Positions 10,327 to 19,362 of a DNA stretch of 64,000 nt are shown one piece after another. The stretch covers positions 202,685-266,684 of the forward strand of contig NZ_QMKJ01000004.1 of assembly GCF_003290085.1 (NCBI RefSeq). Direction: 5' to 3'. The translations under genes and the position numbers were made by a program. The notes below the pieces were generated by a model, which saw only the letters and a list, made by a program, of their open reading frames with translations, made no database searches and had not been told where the DNA came from. The DNA comes from Aliidiomarina sp. B3213. GTDB lineage: Bacteria > Pseudomonadota > Gammaproteobacteria > Enterobacterales > Alteromonadaceae. Within the stretch, counting starts at the first letter, position 1; every line of letters starts with the position of its first letter.

Positions 10327-11277
10327 ATGGCTCGTATCGGCATCGTGATGGATCCCATCGCAACTATTACCCCCTACAAAGACACCAGTTTTCGTCTTGC
10401 GCTCGAAGGTCAGAGCCGAGGGCATGACTTATTTTATTTAGAACTTAAAGACTTATTCGTTGAAAATGGCACGCCTTACGGTCAAGTAAAAAGCTTAGAA
10501 GTTCGGGACCAAAATCAAGATTTCTACACCTTGGGTGAGCAGCAAACAATAAAGCTGGGTGAGTTAGACGCCATTATTATGCGCAAAGATCCACCGTTCG
10601 ATACCGAGTTTGTTTATGCGACACACATACTCGACCTTGCGAAAAGAGACGGCGCACTGATAGCTAACAATCCGCAGAGTCTTAGAGACTGCAGCGAAAA
10701 GCTATTCACAGCTTGGTTCCCCGAGCATATTCCAGCAACTTTAGTCACTCGCGACGCTCAGCAAATCCGTAAATTCCATGAAAAACATGGCACAGTTATC
10801 ATGAAACCGCTTGATGGCATGGGCGGTGCGTCTATATTTAAAGTGAATCCTGATGGAAACAACTTAGGCGTCATCATTGAAACCCTAACAGAGCATGGTT
10901 CTCGATACGCGATGGCGCAGCAGTTTTTGCCTGAAATTGTCGACGGCGATAAGCGTATTCTGATTATTAATGGCGAGCCAGTACCTTACGCACTAGCGCG
11001 AATTCCGAGTAAAGGTGAGACGCGAGGCAACTTAGCCGCAGGAGGTACAGGTCGTGCGCAACCACTTTCAGACACTGACTGGGAAGTAGCAAGAGCTATC
11101 GGTCCAATCCTGAAAGAGAAAGGCTTATATTTAGTTGGGTTGGATGTGATAGGTAATAAAATTACTGAAATTAATGTCACCAGCCCTACCTGCATGAGAG
11201 AAATTGAAGCGGCCTTCGACATTAACATTGCAAAGCAGTTCTTTGAGGCAATTGAAGCAGACTTCACGCGCAACTGA
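10327..11277 (+). CDS. gshB: glutathione synthetase
   Basis: ATP-grasp ligase joining gamma-glutamylcysteine and glycine. The start at ATG 10327 is preferred over the in-frame GTG 10321, because CGGAG at 10317-10321 is then correctly placed and the protein begins MARIGIVMDPI like its relatives (316 residues). ATP-grasp features include IMKPLDGMGGASIF, the glycine-rich loop GETRGNLAAGG with the arginine that binds substrate, and the metal-binding EINVTSPTCMRE near the end. It belongs to the metK-rsmE-gshB-yqgE-ruvX cluster. Confidence 0.96.
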   Translation: MARIGIVMDPIATITPYKDTSFRLALEGQSRGHDLFYLELKDLFVENGTPYGQVKSLEVRDQNQDFYTLGEQQTIKLGELDAIIMRKDPPFDTEFVYATHILDLAKRDGALIANNPQSLRDCSEKLFTAWFPEHIPATLVTRDAQQIRKFHEKHGTVIMKPLDGMGGASIFKVNPDGNNLGVIIETLTEHGSRYAMAQQFLPEIVDGDKRILIINGEPVPYALARIPSKGETRGNLAAGGTGRAQPLSDTDWEVARAIGPILKEKGLYLVGLDVIGNKITEINVTSPTCMREIEAAFDINIAKQFFEAIEADFTRN

Positions 11278-11299
11278 AGACGTGAACTAGGTGGTACTT

Positions 11300-11869
11300 T
11301 TGACAGAAACGATTGAAAGCTTTCAAAACCATTTCCTGATTGCTATGCCAGGTTTAGAAGACCCTTTTTTTAATCGGTCTGTAACCTATATTTGCGAGCA
11401 CAACCAAGACGGGGCCATGGGCTTGATTGTGAACCAACCGGTAGAGTTCTCTTTGCTTAAACTATTAGAGCAAATTGAGATTACTCCTCCGCAGGGTGCA
11501 AAGTTAGACAACAAGCCAGTTTACGCTGGAGGCCCAGTTGCGACCGACCGTGGCTTCGTTTTACACACGCCACAAAAAGGTTGGAAAAGTAGCTTACAGT
11601 TGAGCGACGACATCATGGTCACAACTTCCAAAGATATATTGGCGGCATTTGGCTCTGACAGCGCACCGCACGACTACTTGCTTACGCTGGGGTATGCTGG
11701 GTGGGAAGCTGGCCAACTGGAAGAAGAAATTGCGGAAAACAGCTGGCTAACTATTCCGGCCGACGCCGACATCCTGTTTCATACCCCAAGCAACGAGCGC
11801 TGGGAGAAGGCTACCAGCAAGCTGGGTATCGACATGTGGCAGTTAAGTAGCCAAGCGGGACACGCCTAA
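11300..11869 (+). CDS. yqgE: YqgE/AlgH family protein (DUF179)
   Basis: Conserved cytosolic protein of the UPF0301/AlgH family; its molecular function is not established. NHFLIAMPGLEDPFFNRSV at the N-terminus and GAMGLIVNQP, YAGGPV and LGYAGWEAGQLE downstream are family signatures. I place the start at TTG 11300 because AGGTGG (11289-11294) lies five bases upstream; a GTG at 11291 overlaps that ribosome site. It is followed three bases later by ruvX, the almost universal neighbour of this family. Confidence 0.92.
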   Translation: MTETIESFQNHFLIAMPGLEDPFFNRSVTYICEHNQDGAMGLIVNQPVEFSLLKLLEQIEITPPQGAKLDNKPVYAGGPVATDRGFVLHTPQKGWKSSLQLSDDIMVTTSKDILAAFGSDSAPHDYLLTLGYAGWEAGQLEEEIAENSWLTIPADADILFHTPSNERWEKATSKLGIDMWQLSSQAGHA

Positions 11870-11872
11870 TTC

Positions 11873-12289
11873 ATGAGCAACGCGATCACTATTCTGGCGT
11901 TCGATTTCGGAACTAAAAGCATTGGCGTTGCTGTGGGGCAAAGTCTAACCGGAAGCGCTACGCCATTGGCAGCCCTAAAAGCCAATGAAGGCAAGCCCAA
12001 TTGGGAGCTTGTCGACAAGCTACTCAAAGAATGGCAACCAAACTTATGCGTCGTGGGTTTGCCACTCAATATGGACGGAACCGAGCAACTGCTTACACAG
12101 CAAGCACGAAAGTTCGCGAATCGCATACACGGCAGATTTGGCATTCAAGTTGAGCTACAAGATGAGCGACTAACAACGGTAAGTGCTCGGGAAGAGATTT
12201 TTTCTGAGTATGGCTTTAAAGGTCTGAGCAAAGATAAGGTAGACAGCGTTTCCGCCTGCTTAATTGCGGAAGACTTTTTCTCGAACTAG
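11873..12289 (+). CDS. ruvX: RuvX/YqgF RNase H-fold nuclease (pre-16S rRNA processing)
   Basis: Putative Holliday-junction-resolvase-like nuclease needed for maturation of the 16S rRNA 5' end in E. coli. The 138-residue protein has the RNase H fold: [13 protein letters not shown] near residue 10 with the first catalytic aspartate, [13 protein letters not shown] in the middle, DERLTTVSA, and [15 protein letters not shown] with the last acidic residue. It starts three bases after yqgE and ends the metK cluster. Confidence 0.94.
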   Translation: MSNAITILAFDFGTKSIGVAVGQSLTGSATPLAALKANEGKPNWELVDKLLKEWQPNLCVVGLPLNMDGTEQLLTQQARKFANRIHGRFGIQVELQDERLTTVSAREEIFSEYGFKGLSKDKVDSVSACLIAEDFFSN

Positions 12290-12405
12290 GAAAATTAGGC
12301 AAATACATTCTGAAAACGAGAACACCACAACAAAGTTTCAATGACTTGGCGAGTTCATTAACTTTAGTTATAGTGATAGCAGAAACCTATTGAGGAGAGT
12401 TAGCT

Positions 12406-12696
12406 TTGTACAGACAAGAAGAACCGTACCGCATTACGGGGAACACCATTACGCTAATAGACGAGAACAAGCAGTTATTGCTCGTTACACCAGAACGCTT
12501 CGACAATATTCTGGTTAGCCGGTACGGCGTAGAAATGACGGACTGGAAACCAGACCGTCGTCCTGGGGTAAAAAATGTCTATCTCAGCGAATTGTTTAAG
12601 CGCGAAAAGCTCTACTTTTTCGTGAACGCAGGCGGCGTTGAATTCCAGGTCGATTTGAAGTTTGCAGACGCGCCCATTAGCGAAGTTAAGTTTTAA
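12406..12696 (+). CDS. 96-residue protein of unknown function
   Basis: I do not recognise this family. It starts at TTG 12406 with a good GAGGAG site at 12392-12397, and codes a small soluble protein without signal peptide or membrane segment. Predicted strands alternate with loops: a short N-terminal beta segment (ITGNTITLIDENKQLLLV), a basic-acidic middle (DWKPDRRPGVKN) and a hydrophobic strand near LYFFVNAGGVEFQVDLKF. The next gene, a secreted transglutaminase-like protein, starts ten bases after its stop, so the two are probably co-transcribed. Confidence 0.7.
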   Translation: MYRQEEPYRITGNTITLIDENKQLLLVTPERFDNILVSRYGVEMTDWKPDRRPGVKNVYLSELFKREKLYFFVNAGGVEFQVDLKFADAPISEVKF

Positions 12697-12706
12697 CTTT
12701 AACTTT

Positions 12707-13693
12707 ATGGCGACCTCGCGAGTATCTTCACCCATTTATCGCGGGGTCTTGCTTTACACCTGTTTTGCCCTTCTCCTCTCCCCTGTTGTTTACGCACAAC
12801 AACTCGCGTTTGAAACGACGTCAACTGAGAGCGGCACTTCTTTTCACTATGTTTGGGAAGACCAATACGAAAGGCAACACGAGATATCATTCACTCTAGA
12901 CAAAGAACAAAAGAACTTTGCCGCCAACAATCTGAGACATTTAAGTCCTGCGCGCCTTCAGCGTGACATCGTTCGGCCATTACAGAGCTATGCTCGAAGC
13001 CGAGACTGGTTTCAAATGCATATCTCTTATGACTCTTCGCGCGAACACGTGACCTTTAATCCCAACATAAGAAATGAAGAGGAAAGTTCGCGTCGCATCC
13101 GGCTTATGCACGCACAAGCACAGCAAGAAATTGACAACATCCTGTCTGAGAATTATTTAACTCGAATTTCAATGCCACCAAATATTTCAGGCTACATTCC
13201 AGACCATGTTCGAATTGCGCGAGAGTCAGAAGAGGCAGTAGCACCGCTGGCAACAGCTTTTTATCAGTATTTAGGCGGCGCTACACCACGCCAATATATC
13301 GAAGTTATTAGTAGCTTTGTGCAGTCTATACCGTATAACGAGCTTTCTAATCGTATGGAGAGCAATGGTGCAGGTTTTCAGTCGCCCGTGAATGTTTTAT
13401 TAAGCAACCAAGGTGATTGCGACAGTAAGGTGACTTTACTGGCATCAATCCTTAGAAACCTTATGCCTAACTTAGAAATGGCTATCGTTTATCTACCTCA
13501 ACACGCAGTTTTTGCCGTTGCCATATCGCCAGAAAATCATGAGACAACGATAAGAAATTCTGGTGCTGAGCTTCTTATTATGGAGCCTACGGGACCAGCG
13601 CTATTAAAGTTAGGAGAGCCAGCCCCATTTAGCCTCATTTATTTAGCGAACGGTTCTATTGCGTTACGCTACTTTACACCTAGAAACTTATAA
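12707..13693 (+). CDS. exported transglutaminase-like protein
   Basis: A 328-residue protein with an N-terminal signal peptide (hydrophobic 12-29, cleavage near YAQQ). Residues 195-300 look like a transglutaminase/cysteine-protease-like core: GDCDSKVTLLASIL carries C238, and LPQHAVFAV carries H266, with MEPTGP as a candidate third acidic position. Start chosen at ATG 12707, the first after the neighbour's stop; a longer frame from 12662 would overlap it and disrupt the signal peptide. It probably acts in the periplasm, but the substrate is unknown. It overlaps the convergent PhoH gene by six bases. Confidence 0.75.
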   Translation: MATSRVSSPIYRGVLLYTCFALLLSPVVYAQQLAFETTSTESGTSFHYVWEDQYERQHEISFTLDKEQKNFAANNLRHLSPARLQRDIVRPLQSYARSRDWFQMHISYDSSREHVTFNPNIRNEEESSRRIRLMHAQAQQEIDNILSENYLTRISMPPNISGYIPDHVRIARESEEAVAPLATAFYQYLGGATPRQYIEVISSFVQSIPYNELSNRMESNGAGFQSPVNVLLSNQGDCDSKVTLLASILRNLMPNLEMAIVYLPQHAVFAVAISPENHETTIRNSGAELLIMEPTGPALLKLGEPAPFSLIYLANGSIALRYFTPRNL

Positions 13694-15073
13694 ATTCTCT
13701 TCTGCGTACTGTGCCAACGGGCTACGTACAACACCATTTAAGTTCATCGTGGCGCTACCATGGTAGTTTTTAAATCGTTCTACAATGTAGGTTAAGCCAG
13801 ACGTCACAGCAGTAAGATAATAGCTGTCTATTTGCGCAAGGTTACCTGAACAAATAATCTTCGTTCCTGCCCCACAGCGCGTTACAATGGTTTTGAGTTG
13901 AGAAGCAGTGAGGTTTTGAGCTTCGTCGAGAATAACAATAGCGTTCTGGATACTACGGCCGCGCATGAAATTAAGCGACTTAAACTGAATATTAGCCTTT
14001 TGCATAATGTAGTTCAGGCTTACTTCCATGTCTTCGTCTTGCTTATGGAGCGCTTCTAAACTGTCCGTAATCGCCGCTAGCCAAGGCGCCATTTTTTCTT
14101 CTTCAGTGCCCGGTAAATAACCGATAGACTCAGCAATTTCAGGGGTATTACGCGTAACAATAATTTTTTCATAAATGCCACGCTCAATAACCTGCTCTAA
14201 AGCTGTTGCTAAGGCTAAAATGGTTTTACCGCAACCTGCAGGACCAGTCAGGATGACTAAGTCTAACGTAGGGTCAAGTAACGCCTGCATACCCATAGCT
14301 TGGTAAATGTTCTTCGGTGCAACTCCCCAAGCCCGTTGAGCCATCAGCCGCTCATGGCCTAAATCAAGTATTTTTACATGCGTGTCGGTAAAGCTTTCTA
14401 CTCGCGCCGCAAAAGCGCCCTCTTCATCAATTAGATACTCATTTGGGAACAGCGACGGAAATACTTCACGGGGCAAGAAATGGTAAGTGTCACGTCCATC
14501 TTGTTCGCTAGTGACATCACCAACGCTAGACCAAAAATCGCCCTCAAATTGGTAAAAACCTTTCGTTAAAAATTGGATATCGTCAATTAGCTGGTCGGTA
14601 CGATAATCCTCCACCAATTTCACGCCCGCACCTTTTGCCTTCAAGCGCATATTGATGTCTTTTGTAACGAGTACGACTCTCGCTGACTTGTGCTTTTTCT
14701 GCATCTCCAGAGCAGCTTGAATAATACGATGATCGTTTTCGCTTAGGGAAAGTTCCGATTCGTTTTGGCGCAGCTGGAAGTCGGGGAAGATAGAAAGAGT
14801 ACCTTGGGCTTTGTGTTCGCCTGCCATATTTTTCAGCGGTACACCTGCTGTAATATCTTCAGGTGAGGCGTCACTTAACGCATCTTCTAATGCTCGAATA
14901 GCTACACGGGCGTCTCGACTGACGTCTTTTTGGCGATCTTTAATGCGGTCTAGTTCTTCCAGAACAACCATGGGAATAACAACGTTGTGCTCTTGGAAAT
15001 TAAGAAATGCGAGGGGTTCATGTAACAGGATATTGGTGTCGAGAAGGTAATATTTCCCACCGCTTTCAGCCAT
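13688..15073 (-). CDS. PIN-PhoH family ATPase
   Basis: A 461-residue fusion of an N-terminal PIN ribonuclease domain (about 5-155; LLDTNILLHEP with D12, E39/E40 and D114, D139 as candidate metal acids) and a C-terminal PhoH ATPase (about 245-461). Walker A is GPAGCGKT at 277-284, and Walker B is AIVILDEAQN. It resembles YlaK-type PhoH2 proteins, described as RNA helicase/ribonucleases in actinobacteria. It is not the ybeZ-type PhoH. Divergent from rluA across 131 bases; role in this organism not known. Confidence 0.9.
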   Translation of the reverse strand: MAESGGKYYLLDTNILLHEPLAFLNFQEHNVVIPMVVLEELDRIKDRQKDVSRDARVAIRALEDALSDASPEDITAGVPLKNMAGEHKAQGTLSIFPDFQLRQNESELSLSENDHRIIQAALEMQKKHKSARVVLVTKDINMRLKAKGAGVKLVEDYRTDQLIDDIQFLTKGFYQFEGDFWSSVGDVTSEQDGRDTYHFLPREVFPSLFPNEYLIDEEGAFAARVESFTDTHVKILDLGHERLMAQRAWGVAPKNIYQAMGMQALLDPTLDLVILTGPAGCGKTILALATALEQVIERGIYEKIIVTRNTPEIAESIGYLPGTEEEKMAPWLAAITDSLEALHKQDEDMEVSLNYIMQKANIQFKSLNFMRGRSIQNAIVILDEAQNLTASQLKTIVTRCGAGTKIICSGNLAQIDSYYLTAVTSGLTYIVERFKNYHGSATMNLNGVVRSPLAQYAEENL

Positions 15074-15204
15074 AGTTTTTGCCTCGATTATTTTTTGTTG
15101 TAGTTACTTTAACCATAGCCGACCGAGATTAAAAAGTAATGACATCGATTAAATTTTTTTGAAAACATTGTTACAATTCGCCGCATATTCGCAACGAGGC
15201 TGTC

Positions 15205-15855
15205 ATGTTTGTCTATAACCCACCTACGGAGCCTTGGCTCGAATTTATTTACCGCGACGAAGACATCATAGTTGTGAACAAGCCGCCCGGCTTACTCACC
15301 GTCCCAGGCAAAGATATTCAGCATAAAGACAGTGTATACACCCGAGTAACCACGAGTTTACCCAGCGCACGAATTATTCATCGCCTCGACATGGCTACCT
15401 CTGGGATACTTGTTATGGCCTTGCATAAAAAAGCTCAAGGTGAAATGGGTAAGCAGTTTGAAAAACGCACCGTGCATAAAACCTACGAAGCAGAAGTGTT
15501 GGGGAAGCTCGCAGAACATGAAGGAATGGTGAATTTACCTCTTCGGTGTGACTGGCCCAACCGACCTAAGCAAATGGTTGATCACGAAGAAGGAAAACCT
15601 GCGCAAACGAACTTCAAAGTGTTGTCGCATCAAACGAACTCAACAAGAGTAGAACTCAAACCTATTACGGGCCGCTCTCACCAATTGCGCGTTCATATGT
15701 TGTCTTTAGGACATCCGATTTTAGGTGACCGATTATATGGTGAACCCGTCGCAGTTAAACAATCACCGCGGTTGTTGTTGCATGCAAGAGAAATTGAGTT
15801 TCACCACCCCATAACAAACGAACCCATGTGTTTCGAGATTCCGACACCATTTTAA
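15205..15855 (+). CDS. rluA: dual-specificity pseudouridine synthase RluA (23S rRNA 746 / tRNA 32)
   Basis: Pseudouridine synthase for 23S rRNA U746 and tRNA U32. The 216-residue protein is RluA-sized. It begins with YNPPTEPWLEFIYRDED and contains the catalytic motif HRLDMATSG with D62. LICDWPNRPKQ-like and PITGRSHQLRVHMLSLGHP segments match RluA closely. No S4 domain is present, unlike RluB/C/D. The gene is alone on the plus strand between PhoH and the DUF3530 gene. Confidence 0.95.
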   Translation: MFVYNPPTEPWLEFIYRDEDIIVVNKPPGLLTVPGKDIQHKDSVYTRVTTSLPSARIIHRLDMATSGILVMALHKKAQGEMGKQFEKRTVHKTYEAEVLGKLAEHEGMVNLPLRCDWPNRPKQMVDHEEGKPAQTNFKVLSHQTNSTRVELKPITGRSHQLRVHMLSLGHPILGDRLYGEPVAVKQSPRLLLHAREIEFHHPITNEPMCFEIPTPF

Positions 15856-15914
15856 ACGTCGCATTTTTTCGTTAAATCATTCCAGATATCTAAGTCTTTG
15901 CCGATACTAAACGT

Positions 15915-16709
15915 ATGAGCAAATACTTAATGTTACCGCTATTTATAATCTTTTATATTTCCCAGCCTTTACAGGCCGGGCAAGACGATCTTGCCTATTA
16001 TTTGCCGCCGCACGAATACTTTTGGTTAGGTGATAGTGAAGAATCGCGCTATTTAGTTTTGCATCGAGAAAACCAGCTTCCTTTCTTACGCGGAGCAGCC
16101 ATTATTCTTCCGGATTGGGGCTTTCACCCACTCACAACAACATATTCAAAAATGTCTTACCAAGCCATGCCACAGTATGGCTGGGAAACCTTAGCAGTTC
16201 ATGCGCCCACTTCTGACTTATCGACCTTCCCATGGCAAACCGAGAATGGTACTCCGTACCCAACCGCAGCAGAGGACCGTGAGCTTGATGACATTAGGCA
16301 GCAAGTACTTACTCGTGTCGAAGCTGTAATGACTCATTTAGCGGATGAACCTGGCTTTAGGATTCTTATTAGCGAAGGGGTTTCAGCAGGCATAGTTATA
16401 GACTTAATAAGTCGCGGTGAACTTACTGATATTGATGCGTTAGTAGTGATTAATCCTAATATTCCGCAATGGCAGCTCAATCGTGAGATGAGTCGAAAAT
16501 TAGCTCGACTCGACATTCCTACGCTTGACCTTCAAAGTTCAGAAGCAACCCATTGGAGTTTAGAAGAAGCCGAGCGCAGAGTCATGTTAGCCAGTCGCTA
16601 CCAACATATGGGTTATCGCCAACGCGGATTAAGCCCACAAACCCATCGTCAAAATGAGCATACATTTGCGCAAGTCATTTATGGTTGGCTAAGTTACGAA
16701 GGGTTCTAA
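15915..16709 (+). CDS. DUF3530-like exported protein (alpha/beta-hydrolase-like)
   Basis: A 264-residue protein with an N-terminal signal peptide (about 1-21, cleavage near LQAGQ). A hydrolase-like core follows: RGAAIILPDWGFHP resembles the oxyanion region, GWETLAVHAP the second strand, and ILISEGVSAGIVIDL sits where a nucleophile elbow (GxSxG) would be but reads SEGVSAG. The C-terminus carries the HTF histidine segment. Best match I recall is DUF3530, common in Alteromonadales; function unknown. It overlaps the convergent djlA stop by four bases. Confidence 0.62.
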   Translation: MSKYLMLPLFIIFYISQPLQAGQDDLAYYLPPHEYFWLGDSEESRYLVLHRENQLPFLRGAAIILPDWGFHPLTTTYSKMSYQAMPQYGWETLAVHAPTSDLSTFPWQTENGTPYPTAAEDRELDDIRQQVLTRVEAVMTHLADEPGFRILISEGVSAGIVIDLISRGELTDIDALVVINPNIPQWQLNREMSRKLARLDIPTLDLQSSEATHWSLEEAERRVMLASRYQHMGYRQRGLSPQTHRQNEHTFAQVIYGWLSYEGF

Positions 16710-17518
16710 CTTTTTTCTCTTACCGTCTTAATAAAATTGTAAGCCGACTGGATTTCTTGAGCTTTGTGAGTCGCAGACTTCACTACTTCGGCTGGCAGGC
16801 CTTGTGACGCGAGCTTATCAGGGTGATGTTCTCGCATCAGTTTTCTATAGCTTCGCTTCAGTTCTTCGTCGCTACACTGACTTTTAACCCCAAGCGCTTC
16901 ATAAGCCGCAGCTAAACGCTCAGTATTGCGTTGTTTATGTGTTGAAGCGTTTCGCTCGAACTTTTTCCGCCCGATAACCATACTTATAAAACGTTCAACA
17001 TCGGCCTTTTCAAAGTCTAAGTAAGAGGCTGCTCTAACTAATGTTTTTAGCGTTTGGTTGTCGTGAGATTGTGCAGCGACAGACAGCCCAACTAAATACT
17101 CTAAATAGAGCAATTGCATGTCACGTCGGCCGTGATGATCTTCCTGAAATTGTTTGAGGACCTGGCGCACCGGAAAGTCTTTACTTTTCCCCTCTCGGAA
17201 TGCAGCTTGAGCTTCCTTCGTAAAAGTTCGGTCTAAACCAAACTCTTCCATTAAACTTTGTGACGCTCGAATATCTTGTTGCGTGACATGCCCTTTCGCT
17301 TTAGCGATATGGCCGGCAACAGAAAACAGCGCGTACAAAAATGAAGCTTCACTTTCCGCCTTTTTATCACCTTCAAAAAAGGCACCAAAGCCACCTTTGC
17401 CGTATAGATTTTTGCCGTACTGCCAGTCGAACCAAGCGCCCAAAAGAAAGCCGACGACAGCTCCAGGTAGTCTGGCCAACAAAGCTCCTAACAATATACC
17501 CAGTATTTTTCCCGTCAC
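16706..17518 (-). CDS. djlA: co-chaperone DjlA
   Basis: Inner-membrane J-domain co-chaperone of DnaK. The 270-residue protein has an N-terminal membrane segment (about 5-27, with LLGALLARLPGAVVGFLLG), a central TerB-like helical domain (about 55-185), and a C-terminal J domain of about 65 residues with HPDK at 232-235. This order is diagnostic of DjlA. It lies three bases after murU on the same strand, as commonly seen in the amgK-murU-djlA arrangement opposite lptD. Confidence 0.95.
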   Translation of the reverse strand: MTGKILGILLGALLARLPGAVVGFLLGAWFDWQYGKNLYGKGGFGAFFEGDKKAESEASFLYALFSVAGHIAKAKGHVTQQDIRASQSLMEEFGLDRTFTKEAQAAFREGKSKDFPVRQVLKQFQEDHHGRRDMQLLYLEYLVGLSVAAQSHDNQTLKTLVRAASYLDFEKADVERFISMVIGRKKFERNASTHKQRNTERLAAAYEALGVKSQCSDEELKRSYRKLMREHHPDKLASQGLPAEVVKSATHKAQEIQSAYNFIKTVREKS

Positions 17519-17521
17519 CGT

Positions 17522-18193
17522 TTACTCACTTTCCTCAATTGATGCGTTGATCGCCTGCAACCGTTCCGGCGTGCCTACGTCAGTCCAAGCCCCTTGATAT
17601 AATTGACCAGAAACATAGCCTCCAGTAATTGCTTGATCAAAAATGGGTTTGAGCGCTAAAAAAGAGTCGGTGATACCCGTAAATAGTTCAGGACGAAGCA
17701 CGCTCATTCCGGAAAACGTATACCTAGCACCACTGTTCACAACTTTGTTTTGCACTAAACCGAAATCTCCGCTTTCGTTATGGCTCGGATTTTCAACCAG
17801 CACTAAGTGAGCAAGCTCATCCGAGGGCAGCTCAGGAAAGCGCTGAAAGTCGAAATCAGTCCAAATATCACCGTTTACAACAATAAAAGGAGCGTCACCG
17901 AGCATAGGCAGTGCCCGAACAATACCGCCTGCGGTTTCCAAGCCACCTTCCGGCTCTTCTGAATAGTGAATATTAACGCCCCAACGTTCGCCACCTCCAA
18001 GCGTACTAATGACTTGCTGAGGCAACCAAGCAACATTAATAACAATGTCGGTAACGCCCATGCGCTTCAATTTCTCAATATGCCAAACGATAAGAGGCTT
18101 CCCTCCGACCTTAAGCAATGGCTTAGGGCAATGGTCCGTTAGCGGCTGCATTCGTTTGCCGCGCCCCGCAGCGAGAATCATCGCAGTTTTCAT
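17522..18193 (-). CDS. murU: N-acetylmuramate-1-phosphate uridylyltransferase
   Basis: Nucleotidyltransferase forming UDP-MurNAc from MurNAc-alpha-1-phosphate in the peptidoglycan recycling route that bypasses de novo MurA/MurB. The 223-residue protein begins with MILAAGRGKRMQPLTD and KPLLKVGGKPLI, the sugar-nucleotidyltransferase signature, with NGDIWTD as the metal site. The sequence alone could be taken for mannose-1-phosphate guanylyltransferase; the immediately upstream amgK, overlapping by four bases, and the lptD context decide for MurU. Confidence 0.9.
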   Translation of the reverse strand: MKTAMILAAGRGKRMQPLTDHCPKPLLKVGGKPLIVWHIEKLKRMGVTDIVINVAWLPQQVISTLGGGERWGVNIHYSEEPEGGLETAGGIVRALPMLGDAPFIVVNGDIWTDFDFQRFPELPSDELAHLVLVENPSHNESGDFGLVQNKVVNSGARYTFSGMSVLRPELFTGITDSFLALKPIFDQAITGGYVSGQLYQGAWTDVGTPERLQAINASIEESE

Positions 18194-19221
18194 GAGCTAA
18201 CCTTATTTAATGCCGGTACAACTCTGCTTTTTAACCAGTCATGATATTCGGCACATTCAGGGTATTGAGCTGAAACAGCTAATAAATAATTCACAGTATG
18301 AGGTATATCGTTTAAGTAACCCGCTTTGCCGTCTCGCAAAAACAACCGTGCAAAAATACCACTTGCTTTAGTATGACGCTGCATACCCATCCAGTCGAAA
18401 TCAGACTGAAATTGTGCGGCACTGCATGAAGAGTTTAATAAGTTGTGCTTTCTTAAAGTATCGAAACCATATCCCAGCAAGTTCTCGACAAGTTCTGCTG
18501 GCCAATCTACATAACAGTCTCTCACTAAGCTCACCAGATCATAACTAATAGGTCCAACTACCGCGTCTTGGAAGTCGATAGCCACGAGTTCGTTCTGTTC
18601 GTTTACCATAAGGTTTCGTGAGTGATAATCACGATGTACGCCAACCTGTTGCTGAGCAAGAGCTTTCTGAGTAAGTTGAGTACTAAACTCGGTCCACAGC
18701 TTCAGCTCTTCATGATCCAGCGTTAAACCCAGATACTGCTCGAGTAGCCAGTCCTTAAACAATGCGTTTTCGCGCGCCAGCAGCTCTTCGTTGTAGGGCG
18801 GTAAATCGCCTTGGCGAGTGCCTGTAACAGCCATAACTCCCGGCAACAAATCAATTGCTTGTTTATACCTTTGCGTAACGGCTTCAATATTGTTGTTGGT
18901 ATCTGAAAGCAGTAAACGATCTCCAATATCTTCAAGCAACATTGCGCCGAGGTTTTCGTCTGAAAGATAAATACGCGGAACCCGAACACCCTGTTCTTCA
19001 TAAGCCATCGCCACAGACACAAACGGCTCTAAAGACTCAGGAGGTGGAGCATCAACTAGAACTAACGTACTTTTCTCTGCATCATCTCTCAATTTCCCTG
19101 AAACTCGAAAATACTTACGAAAACTGGCATCGCCCGCTAGCAACTCTATGTTTTCAATCGATATAAGTTCACTTTTATTTATCCATTGTTTCAGGAACTC
19201 TTGACGATTTTCACTACTCAT
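18190..19221 (-). CDS. amgK: anomeric MurNAc/GlcNAc kinase AmgK
   Basis: Cytosolic kinase phosphorylating the anomeric carbon of N-acetylmuramate or N-acetylglucosamine, feeding MurU. The fold is aminoglycoside-phosphotransferase-like: VHRDYHSRNLMV holds the catalytic Asp, and AIDFQDAVVGPISYDLVSL the metal-binding DFQD. Start taken at ATG 19221 (343 residues), where similarity to relatives begins (MSSENRQEFLKQW); a frame open to 19326 would add an unlikely 35-residue extension in the lptD promoter zone. Anhydro-muropeptide recycling is also represented here by anmK and mpl. Confidence 0.9.
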   Translation of the reverse strand: MSSENRQEFLKQWINKSELISIENIELLAGDASFRKYFRVSGKLRDDAEKSTLVLVDAPPPESLEPFVSVAMAYEEQGVRVPRIYLSDENLGAMLLEDIGDRLLLSDTNNNIEAVTQRYKQAIDLLPGVMAVTGTRQGDLPPYNEELLARENALFKDWLLEQYLGLTLDHEELKLWTEFSTQLTQKALAQQQVGVHRDYHSRNLMVNEQNELVAIDFQDAVVGPISYDLVSLVRDCYVDWPAELVENLLGYGFDTLRKHNLLNSSCSAAQFQSDFDWMGMQRHTKASGIFARLFLRDGKAGYLNDIPHTVNYLLAVSAQYPECAEYHDWLKSRVVPALNKVSS

Positions 19222-19362
19222 AAAGGATCTCGAAGTTAAAATATTTTGAGAACACGATAAAAACTTTTTCGTGCCTTTAAAATGGCATCTTATCAAATAG
19301 CCGCATGAAGAAAATTGCTTTATCATAGGCGGTTATAAAATAGATAAACAACATGAGTTTCA

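Noticed and set aside
16370-16390. Catalytic serine hydrolase motif in the DUF3530-like protein
   Set aside because: The SEGVSAG sequence is only loosely like GxSxG, so I do not claim activity.
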